This document shows positions 17,281 through 25,638 of a stretch of DNA of 64,000 nucleotides, one piece after another (the stretch's first letter is position 1; each line of letters opens with the position of its first letter). The stretch covers positions 1 through 64,000 of the forward strand of contig NZ_JBHLUE010000020.1 in the NCBI RefSeq assembly GCF_042434095.1, given 5' to 3'. The DNA is from KBS50 sp042434095. GTDB taxonomy: Bacteria; Actinomycetota; Actinomycetes; Mycobacteriales; Micromonosporaceae. The notes beneath the pieces were generated by a model. It ran no database searches. It was not told the DNA's origin and saw only the letters and a list, made by a program, of their open reading frames with translations. The translations under genes were made by a program, and so were the position numbers.

Positions 17281-17868
17281 TCAGGTCAGCTCGCGTACGG
17301 CGTCCAGGATCAGCCACAGACCGCCGATCGCGAACAGGATGGCCGCGCCGTACTTGATCGTCCGTTCCGGCAGCCGTCGGCCGAGGATCCGGCCCACGAT
17401 GATCGCCAGCGCGTCGGCGGCCACCATGCCGACGGTCGAGCCGAGCCAGGTGCCGAACCAGCCGTACCGGGTGGCCAGGGTGATCGTGGCCAGCATCGTC
17501 TTGTCGCCGAGCTCGGCCAGGAAGAACGCCACCGAGACGGCCACGATCGCGGACCGGTTGCTGCGCTCGGCCTTGCCGCGCTCCTCCTCGGTCAGCTTGT
17601 CGCCGCGCAGGGTCCAGGCGCCGAAGCCGAGGAAGGCGATCCCGGCGAGCAGGGCGATCCAGGCGGTGGGCAGTGCCGTGCCGATGCCGGCGCCCACGGC
17701 GACCGAGACCAGGTGCACCAGGGCCGTGGCGACGGTGATCCCGATCAGCACCGGCAGCGGCCGAAACCGGGTGGCGAAGGTCAGTGCCATCAGTTGGGAC
17801 TTGTCGCCCAACTCGGCCACGAAGATCACTCCGAAGCTGACCGCGAGCGCCGCAAGAAAACCGTCCAC
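17281..17868 (-). CDS. GDT1/TMEM165 (UPF0016) family cation transporter
   Basis: 195 residues, six membrane segments in two repeats. Each repeat carries the family signature: AELGDKSQL (18-26) and AELGDKTML in the second half. Eukaryotic and bacterial members move Mn2+ or Ca2+ (usually in exchange for H+). Start GTG at 17868, preceded by GGGAGGGG. The yybP-ykoY riboswitch directly upstream points to Mn2+ export switched on by high Mn2+. The short segment between repeats is charged (GDKLTEEERGKAERSN). Confidence 0.92.
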   Translation of the reverse strand: MDGFLAALAVSFGVIFVAELGDKSQLMALTFATRFRPLPVLIGITVATALVHLVSVAVGAGIGTALPTAWIALLAGIAFLGFGAWTLRGDKLTEEERGKAERSNRSAIVAVSVAFFLAELGDKTMLATITLATRYGWFGTWLGSTVGMVAADALAIIVGRILGRRLPERTIKYGAAILFAIGGLWLILDAVRELT

Positions 17869-17929
17869 GTATCCCCTCCCGCAATGAGCTGGGCCGGGGC
17901 ATGGGCGGCCTCGACCCGGCTGTCCAACA

Positions 17930-18052
17930 GCCTGAGTCGAAGGTCTCGCCCGCCACGTCGGAACGTGGCCGCGTGGCCGGGCACGTTCGCCCGGAATCCG
18001 GACGCGGCGTGCCAGTATGTCGACCACGACGTTGGGAGCTACTCCCCCTCGC
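17930..18052 (-). promoter_or_regulatory. yybP-ykoY manganese riboswitch
   Basis: On the minus strand the leader of the UPF0016 gene has the conserved parts of the class in order: GGGGAGUAGC near 18048-18039, GUCGACAUACUG near 18022-18011, a variable stem region, and GGCGAGACCUUCG near 17950-17938. The class binds Mn2+ and typically activates exporters such as MntP, P-type ATPases and UPF0016 proteins. The Shine-Dalgarno of the gene is about 60 bases beyond the 3' edge, so control of ribosome access or of termination is possible. Confidence 0.85.
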
Positions 18053-18080
18053 GGCGCCCATCGTAGCGCGCCGCGAGGGG
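18045..18080 (-). terminator. Hairpin after egtD, overlapping the riboswitch 5' end
   Basis: A perfect 13-bp GC-rich stem (18045-18057 with 18068-18080) lies 12 bases past the egtD stop. The loop contains TACGAT on the minus strand, a good -10 hexamer whose start point would be near 18053, just before the riboswitch core. The 3' arm shares its GGGG with the riboswitch GGGGAGUAG. Confidence 0.6.
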
Positions 18081-18091
18081 ACGATCGGGGG

Positions 18092-19057
18092 TCAGACGGC
18101 CTGCGCCAGCGTCACCGCGAAGCGGTCGCCCTCGTCGGTCCAGTAGCGCCGGGCGGCGAATCCGGCGGCGCGCAGCTCGGCCTCGATGCCCGAGCGCCGG
18201 AACTTCGCCGAGATCTCCGTCCGCAGGTCCTCGCCCTGGGCGAAGTCCACGGTGAGATCCAGCACCGTCACCCGCATCGGCCGCCGGGCCCGCAGCCGCA
18301 TCTCGATCCATTCCCGGTCGGCGTCCCAGCAGGCGACGTGGTCGAAGCCGTCCGGGTCGAAGTCGGCGCCGAGTTCCCGGTTGAGCACCCGGAGCACGTT
18401 GCGGTTGAACTCCGCGGTCACCCCGGCCGCGTCGTCGTACGCCGGCACGAGCACCGCCGGATCCTTGACCAGATCCGTGCCGATCAGAAACCAGTCCCCC
18501 GGCTCGAGGGCGGCCCGCATCGCCCGCAGGAACGCGTCCCGCTCGTCCGGCCCCAGGTTGCCGATGGTGCCGCCGAGGAACGCCACCAGGCGGCGGCCGC
18601 CGGCAGGCAGCCGGTCCAGGTGCCGGGTGAAGTCGCCGACGATGCCGCGGACCCGCAGGCCGGGATAGTCGGCGGCGAGCCGCGCGGTGGACTGGCGCAG
18701 GGCGCTGACCGACACGTCCAGCGGGACGAAGGTGCCCAGGTCACCGTGCCGGCCGAGGGCGTCCAGCAGCAGTCGGGTTTTCGCCGAGGAACCGGAGCCG
18801 AGCTCGATGAGCGTCTTGGCGCCGGTGACCGCGGCGATCTCGTCGGCCCGCGCGGCCAGCACCGACCGCTCGGCCCGGGTCGGGTAGTACTCGGGCAGCC
18901 GGGTGATCTCCTCGAAGAGCTCACTGCCGCGGGCGTCGTAGAACCATTTCGGCGGCAGCCAGCGGGGCCGGTCGGTGAGGCCGCGGCGGACGTCGTGTCG
19001 CAACCCCTCGGCCAGGTCGCGCTCCTCCAGGTAGATCTCCAGCGGCTCAGCCGTCAT
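18092..19057 (-). CDS. egtD: Histidine N-alpha-methyltransferase, ergothioneine biosynthesis
   Basis: 321 residues. EgtD trimethylates the alpha-amino group of L-histidine to hercynine with three S-adenosylmethionine. Visible: WLPPKWFYDARGSELFEEITRL at the N-terminus, the SAM-binding ELGSGSSAKT, PLDVS, FLGGTIGN, and the histidine-pocket region YDDAAGVTAEFNRNVL. The ATG at 19057 overlaps the egtC stop (ATGA). It is the last gene of the operon. No egtE is next to it; the final C-S lyase step must be encoded elsewhere, as in streptomycetes. Confidence 0.95.
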   Translation of the reverse strand: MTAEPLEIYLEERDLAEGLRHDVRRGLTDRPRWLPPKWFYDARGSELFEEITRLPEYYPTRAERSVLAARADEIAAVTGAKTLIELGSGSSAKTRLLLDALGRHGDLGTFVPLDVSVSALRQSTARLAADYPGLRVRGIVGDFTRHLDRLPAGGRRLVAFLGGTIGNLGPDERDAFLRAMRAALEPGDWFLIGTDLVKDPAVLVPAYDDAAGVTAEFNRNVLRVLNRELGADFDPDGFDHVACWDADREWIEMRLRARRPMRVTVLDLTVDFAQGEDLRTEISAKFRRSGIEAELRAAGFAARRYWTDEGDRFAVTLAQAV

Positions 19058-19806
19058 GCGTGCGCTCCCATCGGTTCGACCCGCAGGCCGTCGGTCGTGG
19101 CGATCAGCAGGTGGTTGTCGGGGACGGGCTTCCAGGCCGGGTCGTCGTCCAGCGGTTCCGAGGCGATCAGCACCGACCGGCCGTCGGCGCGGACCGAGAG
19201 GGCGTGGTCGGCGACCGTGGCCACCGCCGTACGCCCGTCGGTGAGCAACAGGTTGAGCCGCGAGCCCGGGGCGGCCCGCAGCACCGCCCGGACCGTGTCG
19301 GCGGCCGCGGCGGCCGGCGGCGCCCCGGACCGCAGCCGGTGCCGCACCAACGCCCAGAGCAGCGCGGAGTCGGTCGGCGCGGGCAGCGTCACCAGATCCC
19401 TCGTCGGCAGCTCGGCGGCAAGCGCCAGCACCGAATCCGGCCAGCCGCGTACCACCCCGTTGTGGCTGAACAGCCAGCCGTCGTCGGCGAAGGGCGCCGC
19501 GGCGGTCTCGACCACCGGCATCGTGGTGGTGGCCGACCGCACGGCGGCCAGCACCGCGCCGGACCGGGTTGCCCGGGCCAGCTCGGGCAGCGTGGTGTCG
19601 CTCCACAGCGGCGTGGCCCGCCGGTACCGCACCGGGGCGCCGGCCGGCTCTGGGAACCAGCCCACCCCGAAGCCGTCGGCGTTGATCGTGCCGCCGCCGC
19701 GCATGTCGCGGGGCGCCCAGGACTGCCGGGACAGCGAGTACGGCGGATCGAACAGCCAGGCCGCCAGCGGGGCCGGCGGGCCGAGGTAACACAGGTGCCG
19801 GCACAT
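19054..19806 (-). CDS. egtC: Ergothioneine gamma-glutamyl hydrolase
   Basis: 250 residues. Class II glutamine-amidotransferase (Ntn hydrolase) with nucleophile Cys2 (MCRHLCYLG). NADGFGVGWF and LFSHNGVV are the conserved blocks around the active site. EgtC removes gamma-glutamate from the sulfoxide made by EgtB. Start ATG shares one base with the egtB stop (TGATG), so coupling is tight. Confidence 0.94.
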   Translation of the reverse strand: MCRHLCYLGPPAPLAAWLFDPPYSLSRQSWAPRDMRGGGTINADGFGVGWFPEPAGAPVRYRRATPLWSDTTLPELARATRSGAVLAAVRSATTTMPVVETAAAPFADDGWLFSHNGVVRGWPDSVLALAAELPTRDLVTLPAPTDSALLWALVRHRLRSGAPPAAAAADTVRAVLRAAPGSRLNLLLTDGRTAVATVADHALSVRADGRSVLIASEPLDDDPAWKPVPDNHLLIATTDGLRVEPMGAHA

Positions 19807-21188
19807 CAGCCCAGCTCACCCGGCCGGACGTCGCGGGCGCAGCGGAAGCCGCTGAAGATCTGCCGGCGGATCGGCAGGTCCCAGTTGCGGAACGTGCCGC
19901 GGCAGGCCGAGCGGTCCGTGCCGAACGAACCGCCGCGCAGCACCCGGTAGCCGTCGCCGAAAAACACCTCGGAATACTCCCGGTAGGGAAAGGCGACGAA
20001 GCCCGGGTAGCCGTGGAAGGTGCTGGAGGTCCACTCCCAGACGTCCCCGATGAGCTGGTGCACTCCGAGCGCCGACGCGCCGGCCGGGTAGGCGCCCACC
20101 GGCGCCGGGGCCAGGTGCCGCTGGCCGAGGTTGGCCCGGTCGGGCGTCGGATCCTCGTCGCCCCAGGGATACCGCCGGGACCTGCCGCTGGCCGGATCCC
20201 ACCGGGCCGCCTTCTCCCACTCGGCCTCGGTGGGCAGTCGCCGCCCCGCCCAGGCCGCGAAGGCCTCCGCCTCGTAGAAGCAGACGTGCACCACCGGCTC
20301 GTCCGGCCGCAGTGGGGCGTACCGGCCGAACCGCCGGCAGGCCCAGCCCGACCCGTCCGGCTCCCAGTGCATCGGCGCGCGCAGGCCCGCCGCGCACCGG
20401 TGCTGCCAGCCGGCCTCGCTCCACCAGCGCGGCTCGTCGTAACCACCGTCGGCGACGAACGCGAGGTAGCGCTCGTTGGTGACCGGCGCGGCGTCGATGA
20501 CGAACGGCGGGAGGTCGACCTCGTGCGCGGGGCGCTCGTTGTCCAGCGCCCACGGCTCGGTGCTGGTGCCCAGCACGAACGGACCGCCCGGCACCAGCAC
20601 CTCGCCCGGCACCGCTACCGCCGGCTCCGGCGGGGGCGGCGCCGCCAGCACGGGTGGACCCTGCCGGAGCTGGTGGGTGGCCAGCATGGTCTCGTCGTGC
20701 TGCTGCTCGTGCTGCACGATCATGCCGAAGGCGAAGCCGTTGGCCAGCAGCCGGCGCTCGTCGAACCGCACCTGGTCGAGCAGGTCCAGCACCTTGTTCC
20801 GGACCGTCCCGAGGTAGGCCCGCGCCTCCCCGGGCCGCAGCAGCGGCAGCGCCGGTCGGTCCTTGCGCGGCTGCTTGAACGCGTCGTACAGCTCGTCGAT
20901 GTCCCGGCGCACCGGCTCCCGGCGCCCGACGTCCCGCACCAGCCACAGCTCCTCCTGGTTGCCGACGTGGGCGAGATCCCACACCAGGGGCGACATGATC
21001 GTCGAGTGCTGCCGCATGAGGTCGTCGTCGTCGACCACGTCGGTCAGCAGCGCGCTGCGCTCGCGGGTGCGGATCAGCTCGGCGGCGATGCGGCGGCGCA
21101 GGTTGTCCTCGGCGCCCCGGTCCGGGTCGGAGCCGGCGGGCGATCCGGACGTGCCGGGGTGGCCGTCCCGGCCAGCGGTGGCGGTCAT
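19806..21188 (-). CDS. egtB: Ergothioneine iron-dependent sulfoxide synthase
   Basis: 460 residues. The N-terminal DinB_2-type domain carries the iron ligands: His in LAHVGNQEE and the HEQQHDE motif. The C-terminal FGE-sulfatase domain begins VPGGPFVLGTS and ends RGGSFGTDRSACRGTFRNW. EgtB joins hercynine and gamma-glutamylcysteine using O2. The ATG at 21188 overlaps the egtA stop (ATGA). The first 30 residues are polar and disordered. Confidence 0.95.
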   Translation of the reverse strand: MTATAGRDGHPGTSGSPAGSDPDRGAEDNLRRRIAAELIRTRERSALLTDVVDDDDLMRQHSTIMSPLVWDLAHVGNQEELWLVRDVGRREPVRRDIDELYDAFKQPRKDRPALPLLRPGEARAYLGTVRNKVLDLLDQVRFDERRLLANGFAFGMIVQHEQQHDETMLATHQLRQGPPVLAAPPPPEPAVAVPGEVLVPGGPFVLGTSTEPWALDNERPAHEVDLPPFVIDAAPVTNERYLAFVADGGYDEPRWWSEAGWQHRCAAGLRAPMHWEPDGSGWACRRFGRYAPLRPDEPVVHVCFYEAEAFAAWAGRRLPTEAEWEKAARWDPASGRSRRYPWGDEDPTPDRANLGQRHLAPAPVGAYPAGASALGVHQLIGDVWEWTSSTFHGYPGFVAFPYREYSEVFFGDGYRVLRGGSFGTDRSACRGTFRNWDLPIRRQIFSGFRCARDVRPGELG

Positions 21189-22417
21189 GGCGTGCTCCTC
21201 TCCGCGGCGGTCAGCCGCCGCCGTACGATGCGGTCGATCTGTTCCCGGGTGGCCGCCGGCAGGTCCGTCCGGTCCAGCGCCGGCAGCGCGAGGTCGCGCA
21301 CGGCCCGCGCGGCCCGGGCCAGCGCCGGATCGCCGAGGCCCCGGCGGGCCGCCACCGACCAGCGGTCGGCGACCGGCGCGCAGGTCGACCGGACCGCGTC
21401 GACCGTCCGGTCGTCGGCCAGCAGCGCGGTCGCCAGGGCGACCGGCGCGATCCACTCCCCCGGCGGCTGGGCGTCCAGGTAACGGACCTCCAGGTAGCCG
21501 CGGGGGCGGACCGGCGGGAACAGGGTGCTGAGGTGGTATTCCAGGTCCTGCACGGTGGGCGGCTCGGGAAGGGCCCCGTCGATCCAGTCGGCGAGGGTCA
21601 GCCCGGCCGGAACCATCCAGTCGTCGCCGGGGCGGCGTACGCAGAGCAGCGGGGCCGCGAGCGCGTAGCGGGTCCAGGCCGTCACCGGATCGGTGTCGTC
21701 GTCACCGCGCCAGACCGGGCGGGTCCGGGCGGGGTCGATGCGCTGCCAGGCCGCCATCCGGGCGGAGGCCAGGCCGGTGTCCCGGCCGGCGTGCCGGCGG
21801 GCGGTGGCGAAGAGGGCCAGCAGGACCGGCCCCAGCGCGTGCAGCGCGGCCCAGCGGGCCGCCAGCTGCCCCGGCTGGCCGGCGTCCAGGCACACCTGGA
21901 GGCCGGCGGTGCTGTACATCATGGTGCGCCCGGCGGGGCCGTCGCGGTCGAAGTAGCCGCACATGGCGCGGTATCGGGGGGTCTGGACCGCGGGCCTGGG
22001 CGGCCGGTAGGGATCGATTCCGCTGTGCCCGAGCACCAGGCCGGCGCCGGCCAGCAGGTCGGTCAGCTGGGCGATGTCGGCCGAGGTGGCCTCGATCAGC
22101 GTCCGCAGCGAGGGATGTGGCGCGCTGGAGATCTCCAGCTGGCCACCCGGCTCCGCCGTGACGGTCCCGGACCGGGTCAGCGGGAGGTGCGGGCCATCGG
22201 GCGCCAGGGTGGGCGGGGCGTGCCCGCCGAGCGCGTCGCGCAGCCGCCGGCTGTCGACCGGTCGCGCCGGGTCGGCCGCGTCGTGCACGGTCCATTCCAG
22301 CTCGGTGCCGAACAGCTCGGGTGGGCCGGTCTTGAAACAGATGCGGTTGAGGTGTGCCTCGGCGGTCGACAGATCGACCAGCACCGCGGGACGGTCGAGC
22401 TCCGGCGTCGTCGCCAT
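21185..22417 (-). CDS. egtA: Glutamate-cysteine ligase, ergothioneine biosynthesis
   Basis: 410 residues. GCS2-type ligase that makes gamma-glutamylcysteine, the sulfur donor for EgtB. Visible motifs: GTELEWTVHD near the N-terminus, GGQLEISSAPHPS, LGHSGIDPYR and RYRAMCGYF, and LEVRYLDAQP toward the C-terminus. ATG at 22417 with GGGAGG 6 bases upstream; the longer frame upstream runs through the inverted repeat and was not used. First gene of egtABCD. Confidence 0.94.
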   Translation of the reverse strand: MATTPELDRPAVLVDLSTAEAHLNRICFKTGPPELFGTELEWTVHDAADPARPVDSRRLRDALGGHAPPTLAPDGPHLPLTRSGTVTAEPGGQLEISSAPHPSLRTLIEATSADIAQLTDLLAGAGLVLGHSGIDPYRPPRPAVQTPRYRAMCGYFDRDGPAGRTMMYSTAGLQVCLDAGQPGQLAARWAALHALGPVLLALFATARRHAGRDTGLASARMAAWQRIDPARTRPVWRGDDDTDPVTAWTRYALAAPLLCVRRPGDDWMVPAGLTLADWIDGALPEPPTVQDLEYHLSTLFPPVRPRGYLEVRYLDAQPPGEWIAPVALATALLADDRTVDAVRSTCAPVADRWSVAARRGLGDPALARAARAVRDLALPALDRTDLPAATREQIDRIVRRRLTAAERSTP

Positions 22418-22578
22418 CTGCGCCTCCCTCCTGGGTGGGGCTGCCCCGCCCGGCCCGGAGGAGGGCGGCCTTCCGCCCCACCCGCCGGGCTTTCTCGACG
22501 GGATCTTGGCAACCTTCCTATCACCCGGGACCGACATCCGTCCGCCGAGCGCCGAGCCGATCCGGGCGTTCACCGTCC

Positions 22579-22640
22579 GTTGCCGGAATTCTTCGCGCCC
22601 GGTCACCGACCGGCTGCGAAGAATATTGCCGTCCGGCAAC
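22579..22640. promoter_or_regulatory. Three-level nested inverted repeat between egtA and the kinase gene
   Basis: Outer GTTGCCGG/CCGGCAAC (22579-22586, 22633-22640), middle ATTCTTCGC/GCGAAGAAT (22588-22596, 22616-22624) and inner CCGGT/ACCGG (22599-22603, 22609-22613). It sits 56 bases before the kinase start and 162 bases before egtA, in the shared divergent control region. Confidence 0.55.
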
Positions 22641-22695
22641 GAATGGTGGGGTCCGGGACGCGTGGGTCGCGAGCCGGGTGGGTACGGTTGGAGAC

Positions 22696-24120
22696 GTGTT
22701 GGGTTCCGGATCGATCCTCAGCGGCCGCTACCGGCTGGACGACCGCGTCGCCACCGGCGGCATGGGCGACGTCTGGCAGGCCACCGACCTCGTGCTCGGG
22801 CGCCAGGTGGCGGTCAAGGTTCTCCTGCCCAGCCTGTTGAGCGACCCCAGCTTCATCTCCCGGTTCCGCGCCGAGGCGCGGATGATGGCCGCGCTGCGGC
22901 ACCCGGGCATCGTCCAGGTGTTCGACTCCGGCGTGGACGAGTCCACGGCGGGCGGCCGGGCCGACTTCCTGGTGATGGAGTACGTGGACGGCGAGCCGCT
23001 GTCCCGACGGATCGACGAGGCCGGCACCCTGTCGGTGGCCGAGACCCTCTCGATCGTCGAGCAGGCGGCCCGGGCCCTGCACGGGGCGCATGCGGCCGGG
23101 ATCGTGCACCGGGACGTGAAGCCGAGCAACCTGCTCGTGCAGCCGGACGGCACGGTCGTACTGGTCGATTTCGGGGTGGCCCGGTCGACCTCAGTGACCA
23201 GTGTCACAAGCACCAACGCGGTGCCCGGCACCGCCCTCTACATGGCCCCGGAGCAGGCCTCCGGCAAGCCGGTCTCCCCGGCCACCGACGTGTACGCCCT
23301 GGGCGCCGTCGCCTTCTGCTGCCTGACCGGGCAGCCGCCGTTCACCGGGGAGAACCCGCTCGAGGTCGCGATCAAGCACCTGACCGACGCACCGCCGCCG
23401 TTGCCCGAGGACATCCCGGCCCCGGTCGCCGCCCTGATCGACCGGGCGCTCGCGAAGGCGCCCGACGACCGGTTCCCGGACGCGGCCGCGCTGGCCGCGG
23501 CCGCCCGGGCGGCGGGCCGGGGCGAGTTCGCCCCCGCTCCGGCGGGCGCGGCGGCCGCCGCCGGGACCACCATGGCCCTCCGGCCGGCCGGCGGCGTCGC
23601 GGCGGCCACGGCCCCCGGCGCGCCGGTCCGGTCCCAGCTGCCGCCGGCCGCAGTGGGCGCCGGCGCGGCCCGGCCGGGCCGGTCCCGGCGCCGGACGCTG
23701 CTCGGGGCGGCGGCCGCGGTGGCGCTCGGGGTGATCGGGCTGACCGCCGCGCTGGCCTTCGCGCCGGGCGACAAGGACGGCGGCGTTGGTGGCGGCGGGG
23801 GGCCCGCCGGCGGGGACACCGCGAGCAGCGCCCCGGCCAACCAGCCCGGCGACCTGGTCAGCGACCCCAGCGAACCGGTCGGCGGCTCGATCACCCGGAC
23901 CGGCCCGAGTCACCTGCCGAGCACCCGGGTCAGCACCGAGCCGAGCAGCCGGCCGAGTTCCGGGCCGACGGCCAAGCCGACCGGCGGGACCGCGACCACC
24001 AAGCCGACGCCGCCGGCGGCCACCGGCGGCCCGGCCACCTCGTCGCCGTCGCCGGACGGCGGCGGGCCCGCCACCCCCACCGCCGCGGCGACCGACGGCC
24101 CCTCGCCGGGCGCCTCCTGA
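22696..24120 (+). CDS. Transmembrane Ser/Thr protein kinase
   Basis: 474 residues. N-terminal Hanks-type kinase: glycine loop ATGGMGDVW, VAVKVL lysine, catalytic HRDVKPSN, DFGVAR, APEQ. An Ala/Pro-rich juxtamembrane stretch and one membrane helix (RRTLLGAAAAVALGVIGLT) follow, then an external Pro/Ser/Thr-rich tail of about 110 residues. There are no PASTA repeats, so it is not a plain PknB. The start is uncertain: GTG at 22696 lies only 2 bases from GGAG (22690-22693), and TTG at 22699 has better spacing. It is divergent from egtA. Substrates are unknown. Confidence 0.92.
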   Translation: MLGSGSILSGRYRLDDRVATGGMGDVWQATDLVLGRQVAVKVLLPSLLSDPSFISRFRAEARMMAALRHPGIVQVFDSGVDESTAGGRADFLVMEYVDGEPLSRRIDEAGTLSVAETLSIVEQAARALHGAHAAGIVHRDVKPSNLLVQPDGTVVLVDFGVARSTSVTSVTSTNAVPGTALYMAPEQASGKPVSPATDVYALGAVAFCCLTGQPPFTGENPLEVAIKHLTDAPPPLPEDIPAPVAALIDRALAKAPDDRFPDAAALAAAARAAGRGEFAPAPAGAAAAAGTTMALRPAGGVAAATAPGAPVRSQLPPAAVGAGAARPGRSRRRTLLGAAAAVALGVIGLTAALAFAPGDKDGGVGGGGGPAGGDTASSAPANQPGDLVSDPSEPVGGSITRTGPSHLPSTRVSTEPSSRPSSGPTAKPTGGTATTKPTPPAATGGPATSSPSPDGGGPATPTAAATDGPSPGAS

Positions 24121-24145
24121 ACCTCGCGGATCCACTTCTTGACGG

Positions 24146-24193
24146 ATAGCACCGCTTTTGACGGACAGAAAGTCCGTCGAAAAGCGGTGCTAT
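24146..24193 (+). terminator. Long hairpin terminator after the kinase gene
   Basis: A 21-bp stem with one bulged base (24146-24166 with 24172-24193) around AGAAA, 26 bases past the kinase stop. Confidence 0.85.
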
Positions 24194-24292
24194 GTGCCGC
24201 CCCGTGCCGATCTGGGGGATTCCGCCCCGGTCGGCCGGCAGACCTGCCTAGTGTCCCCGGACGAGTTGTCGTTTCTCCGGTAGGAGCCGTGG

Positions 24293-25555
24293 ATGCAGGT
24301 GGCCAAGCTCGTCGTGGTGGGTCAGGGGTACGTCGGGCTGCCGCTCGCGGTCCGCGCCGTCGAGGCCGGGATGACCGTGGTCGGCCTGGACCGGGACGCG
24401 GAACGGGTCAAGCGACTCGCGGTCGGCGACTCGTACGTCGAGGACATCCCCCGGGAGCGGCTGGCGGCCGCCCTGGGCAGCGGCCGGTACGTGCCGAGCA
24501 CCAGCTACGCGGACGCGCACGACTTCGATGTCTGCGTGATCAGCGTGCCCACGCCGCTGCACGACGGGACCCCCGAACTCGGCTACGTGCGGCAGGCGGG
24601 CGAGTCCATCGCGCCGTACGTGCGGCCCGGCTGCACGGTCATCCTCGAGTCCACCACCTATCCGGGCACCACCGAGGAGGTGCTGCGGCCCCTGCTCGAG
24701 CAGGGCTCCGGGCTGCAGAGCCCCGGCGATTTCCACCTGGGCTACAGCCCCGAACGGATCGATCCGGGCAACCCGGACTGGACGCTGGAGAACACTCCCA
24801 AGGTGGTCGCCGGTCTCGACGCCGCGGCGCTGCGCCGGATCGAGGAGTTCTACGGCCGGATCGTGCAGCGCACCGTGCCGGTCGGCTCGCCCCGGGTGGC
24901 GGAGCTGACCAAGCTGCTCGAGAACACCTTCCGGCAGGTCAACATCGCGCTCATCAACGAGCTGGCGGTGCTGGCCCGGGAGCTGGACATCGACATCTGG
25001 GAGACGATCGAGGCGGCCGCCACCAAGCCGTTCGGGTTCATGCCCTTCCGGCCCGGTCCGGGCGTCGGCGGGCACTGCCTGCCGATCGATCCGTGCTATC
25101 TCAGCTGGCAGGTGAAGCGGCGGCTGGGCCGCCAGTTCCGCTTCGTCGAGCTGGCCAGCGACGTCAACCACGCCATGCCGGAGCAGGTCGTCCGGCGGGT
25201 GATGCACGGGCTCAACCAGCGCGGCCGCCCGGTGACCGGCTCGCGGATCCTGCAGATCGGCCTGGCCTACAAGAAGAACGTCGGCGACCTTCGCGACTCC
25301 CCCGCGGTGGAGGTGGCCGACCGGCTGAGCCGGCTGGGCGCCGAGGTGCGGATCGTCGAGCCGCACGCGGGGCTCTCCCCGCTGCCGCGCGGCGCGTCAC
25401 TGGTGGAGCTCACCGAGCGGGAGGTGGGCCGGGCGGACGCCGTGGTGGTGATCACCGACCACGACCGGGTGGACTACGGCCTGATCGAGCGGGCCGCCCG
25501 GTACGTTTTCGACACCCGCAGCCGCTGCTCCGGCCCGCAGGTGGAACGCCTCTGA
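24293..25555 (+). CDS. UDP-sugar 6-dehydrogenase (WecC/WbpA-type)
   Basis: 420 residues. NAD-binding GQGYVGLPLA (10-19), the central domain with STTYPGTTEE and YSPERIDPG, catalytic Cys in GVGGHCLPIDP, and a C-terminal domain with GLAYKKNVGDLRDSPA. The family oxidises UDP-GlcNAc or UDP-ManNAc (less often UDP-Glc) to the uronic acid. ATG at 24293 with GTAGGAG. It is isolated from the exopolysaccharide genes 9 kb away but could supply a sugar precursor. Sugar specificity is not readable. Confidence 0.9.
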   Translation: MQVAKLVVVGQGYVGLPLAVRAVEAGMTVVGLDRDAERVKRLAVGDSYVEDIPRERLAAALGSGRYVPSTSYADAHDFDVCVISVPTPLHDGTPELGYVRQAGESIAPYVRPGCTVILESTTYPGTTEEVLRPLLEQGSGLQSPGDFHLGYSPERIDPGNPDWTLENTPKVVAGLDAAALRRIEEFYGRIVQRTVPVGSPRVAELTKLLENTFRQVNIALINELAVLARELDIDIWETIEAAATKPFGFMPFRPGPGVGGHCLPIDPCYLSWQVKRRLGRQFRFVELASDVNHAMPEQVVRRVMHGLNQRGRPVTGSRILQIGLAYKKNVGDLRDSPAVEVADRLSRLGAEVRIVEPHAGLSPLPRGASLVELTEREVGRADAVVVITDHDRVDYGLIERAARYVFDTRSRCSGPQVERL

Positions 25556-25638
25556 CCGGCGCCGGCGCCGGCACGGGCGCCGGCACGGGGAGCGGGGCCG
25601 GCGGGAACTTCGCGGGCCGGTCGACCGACTACCGGAGC

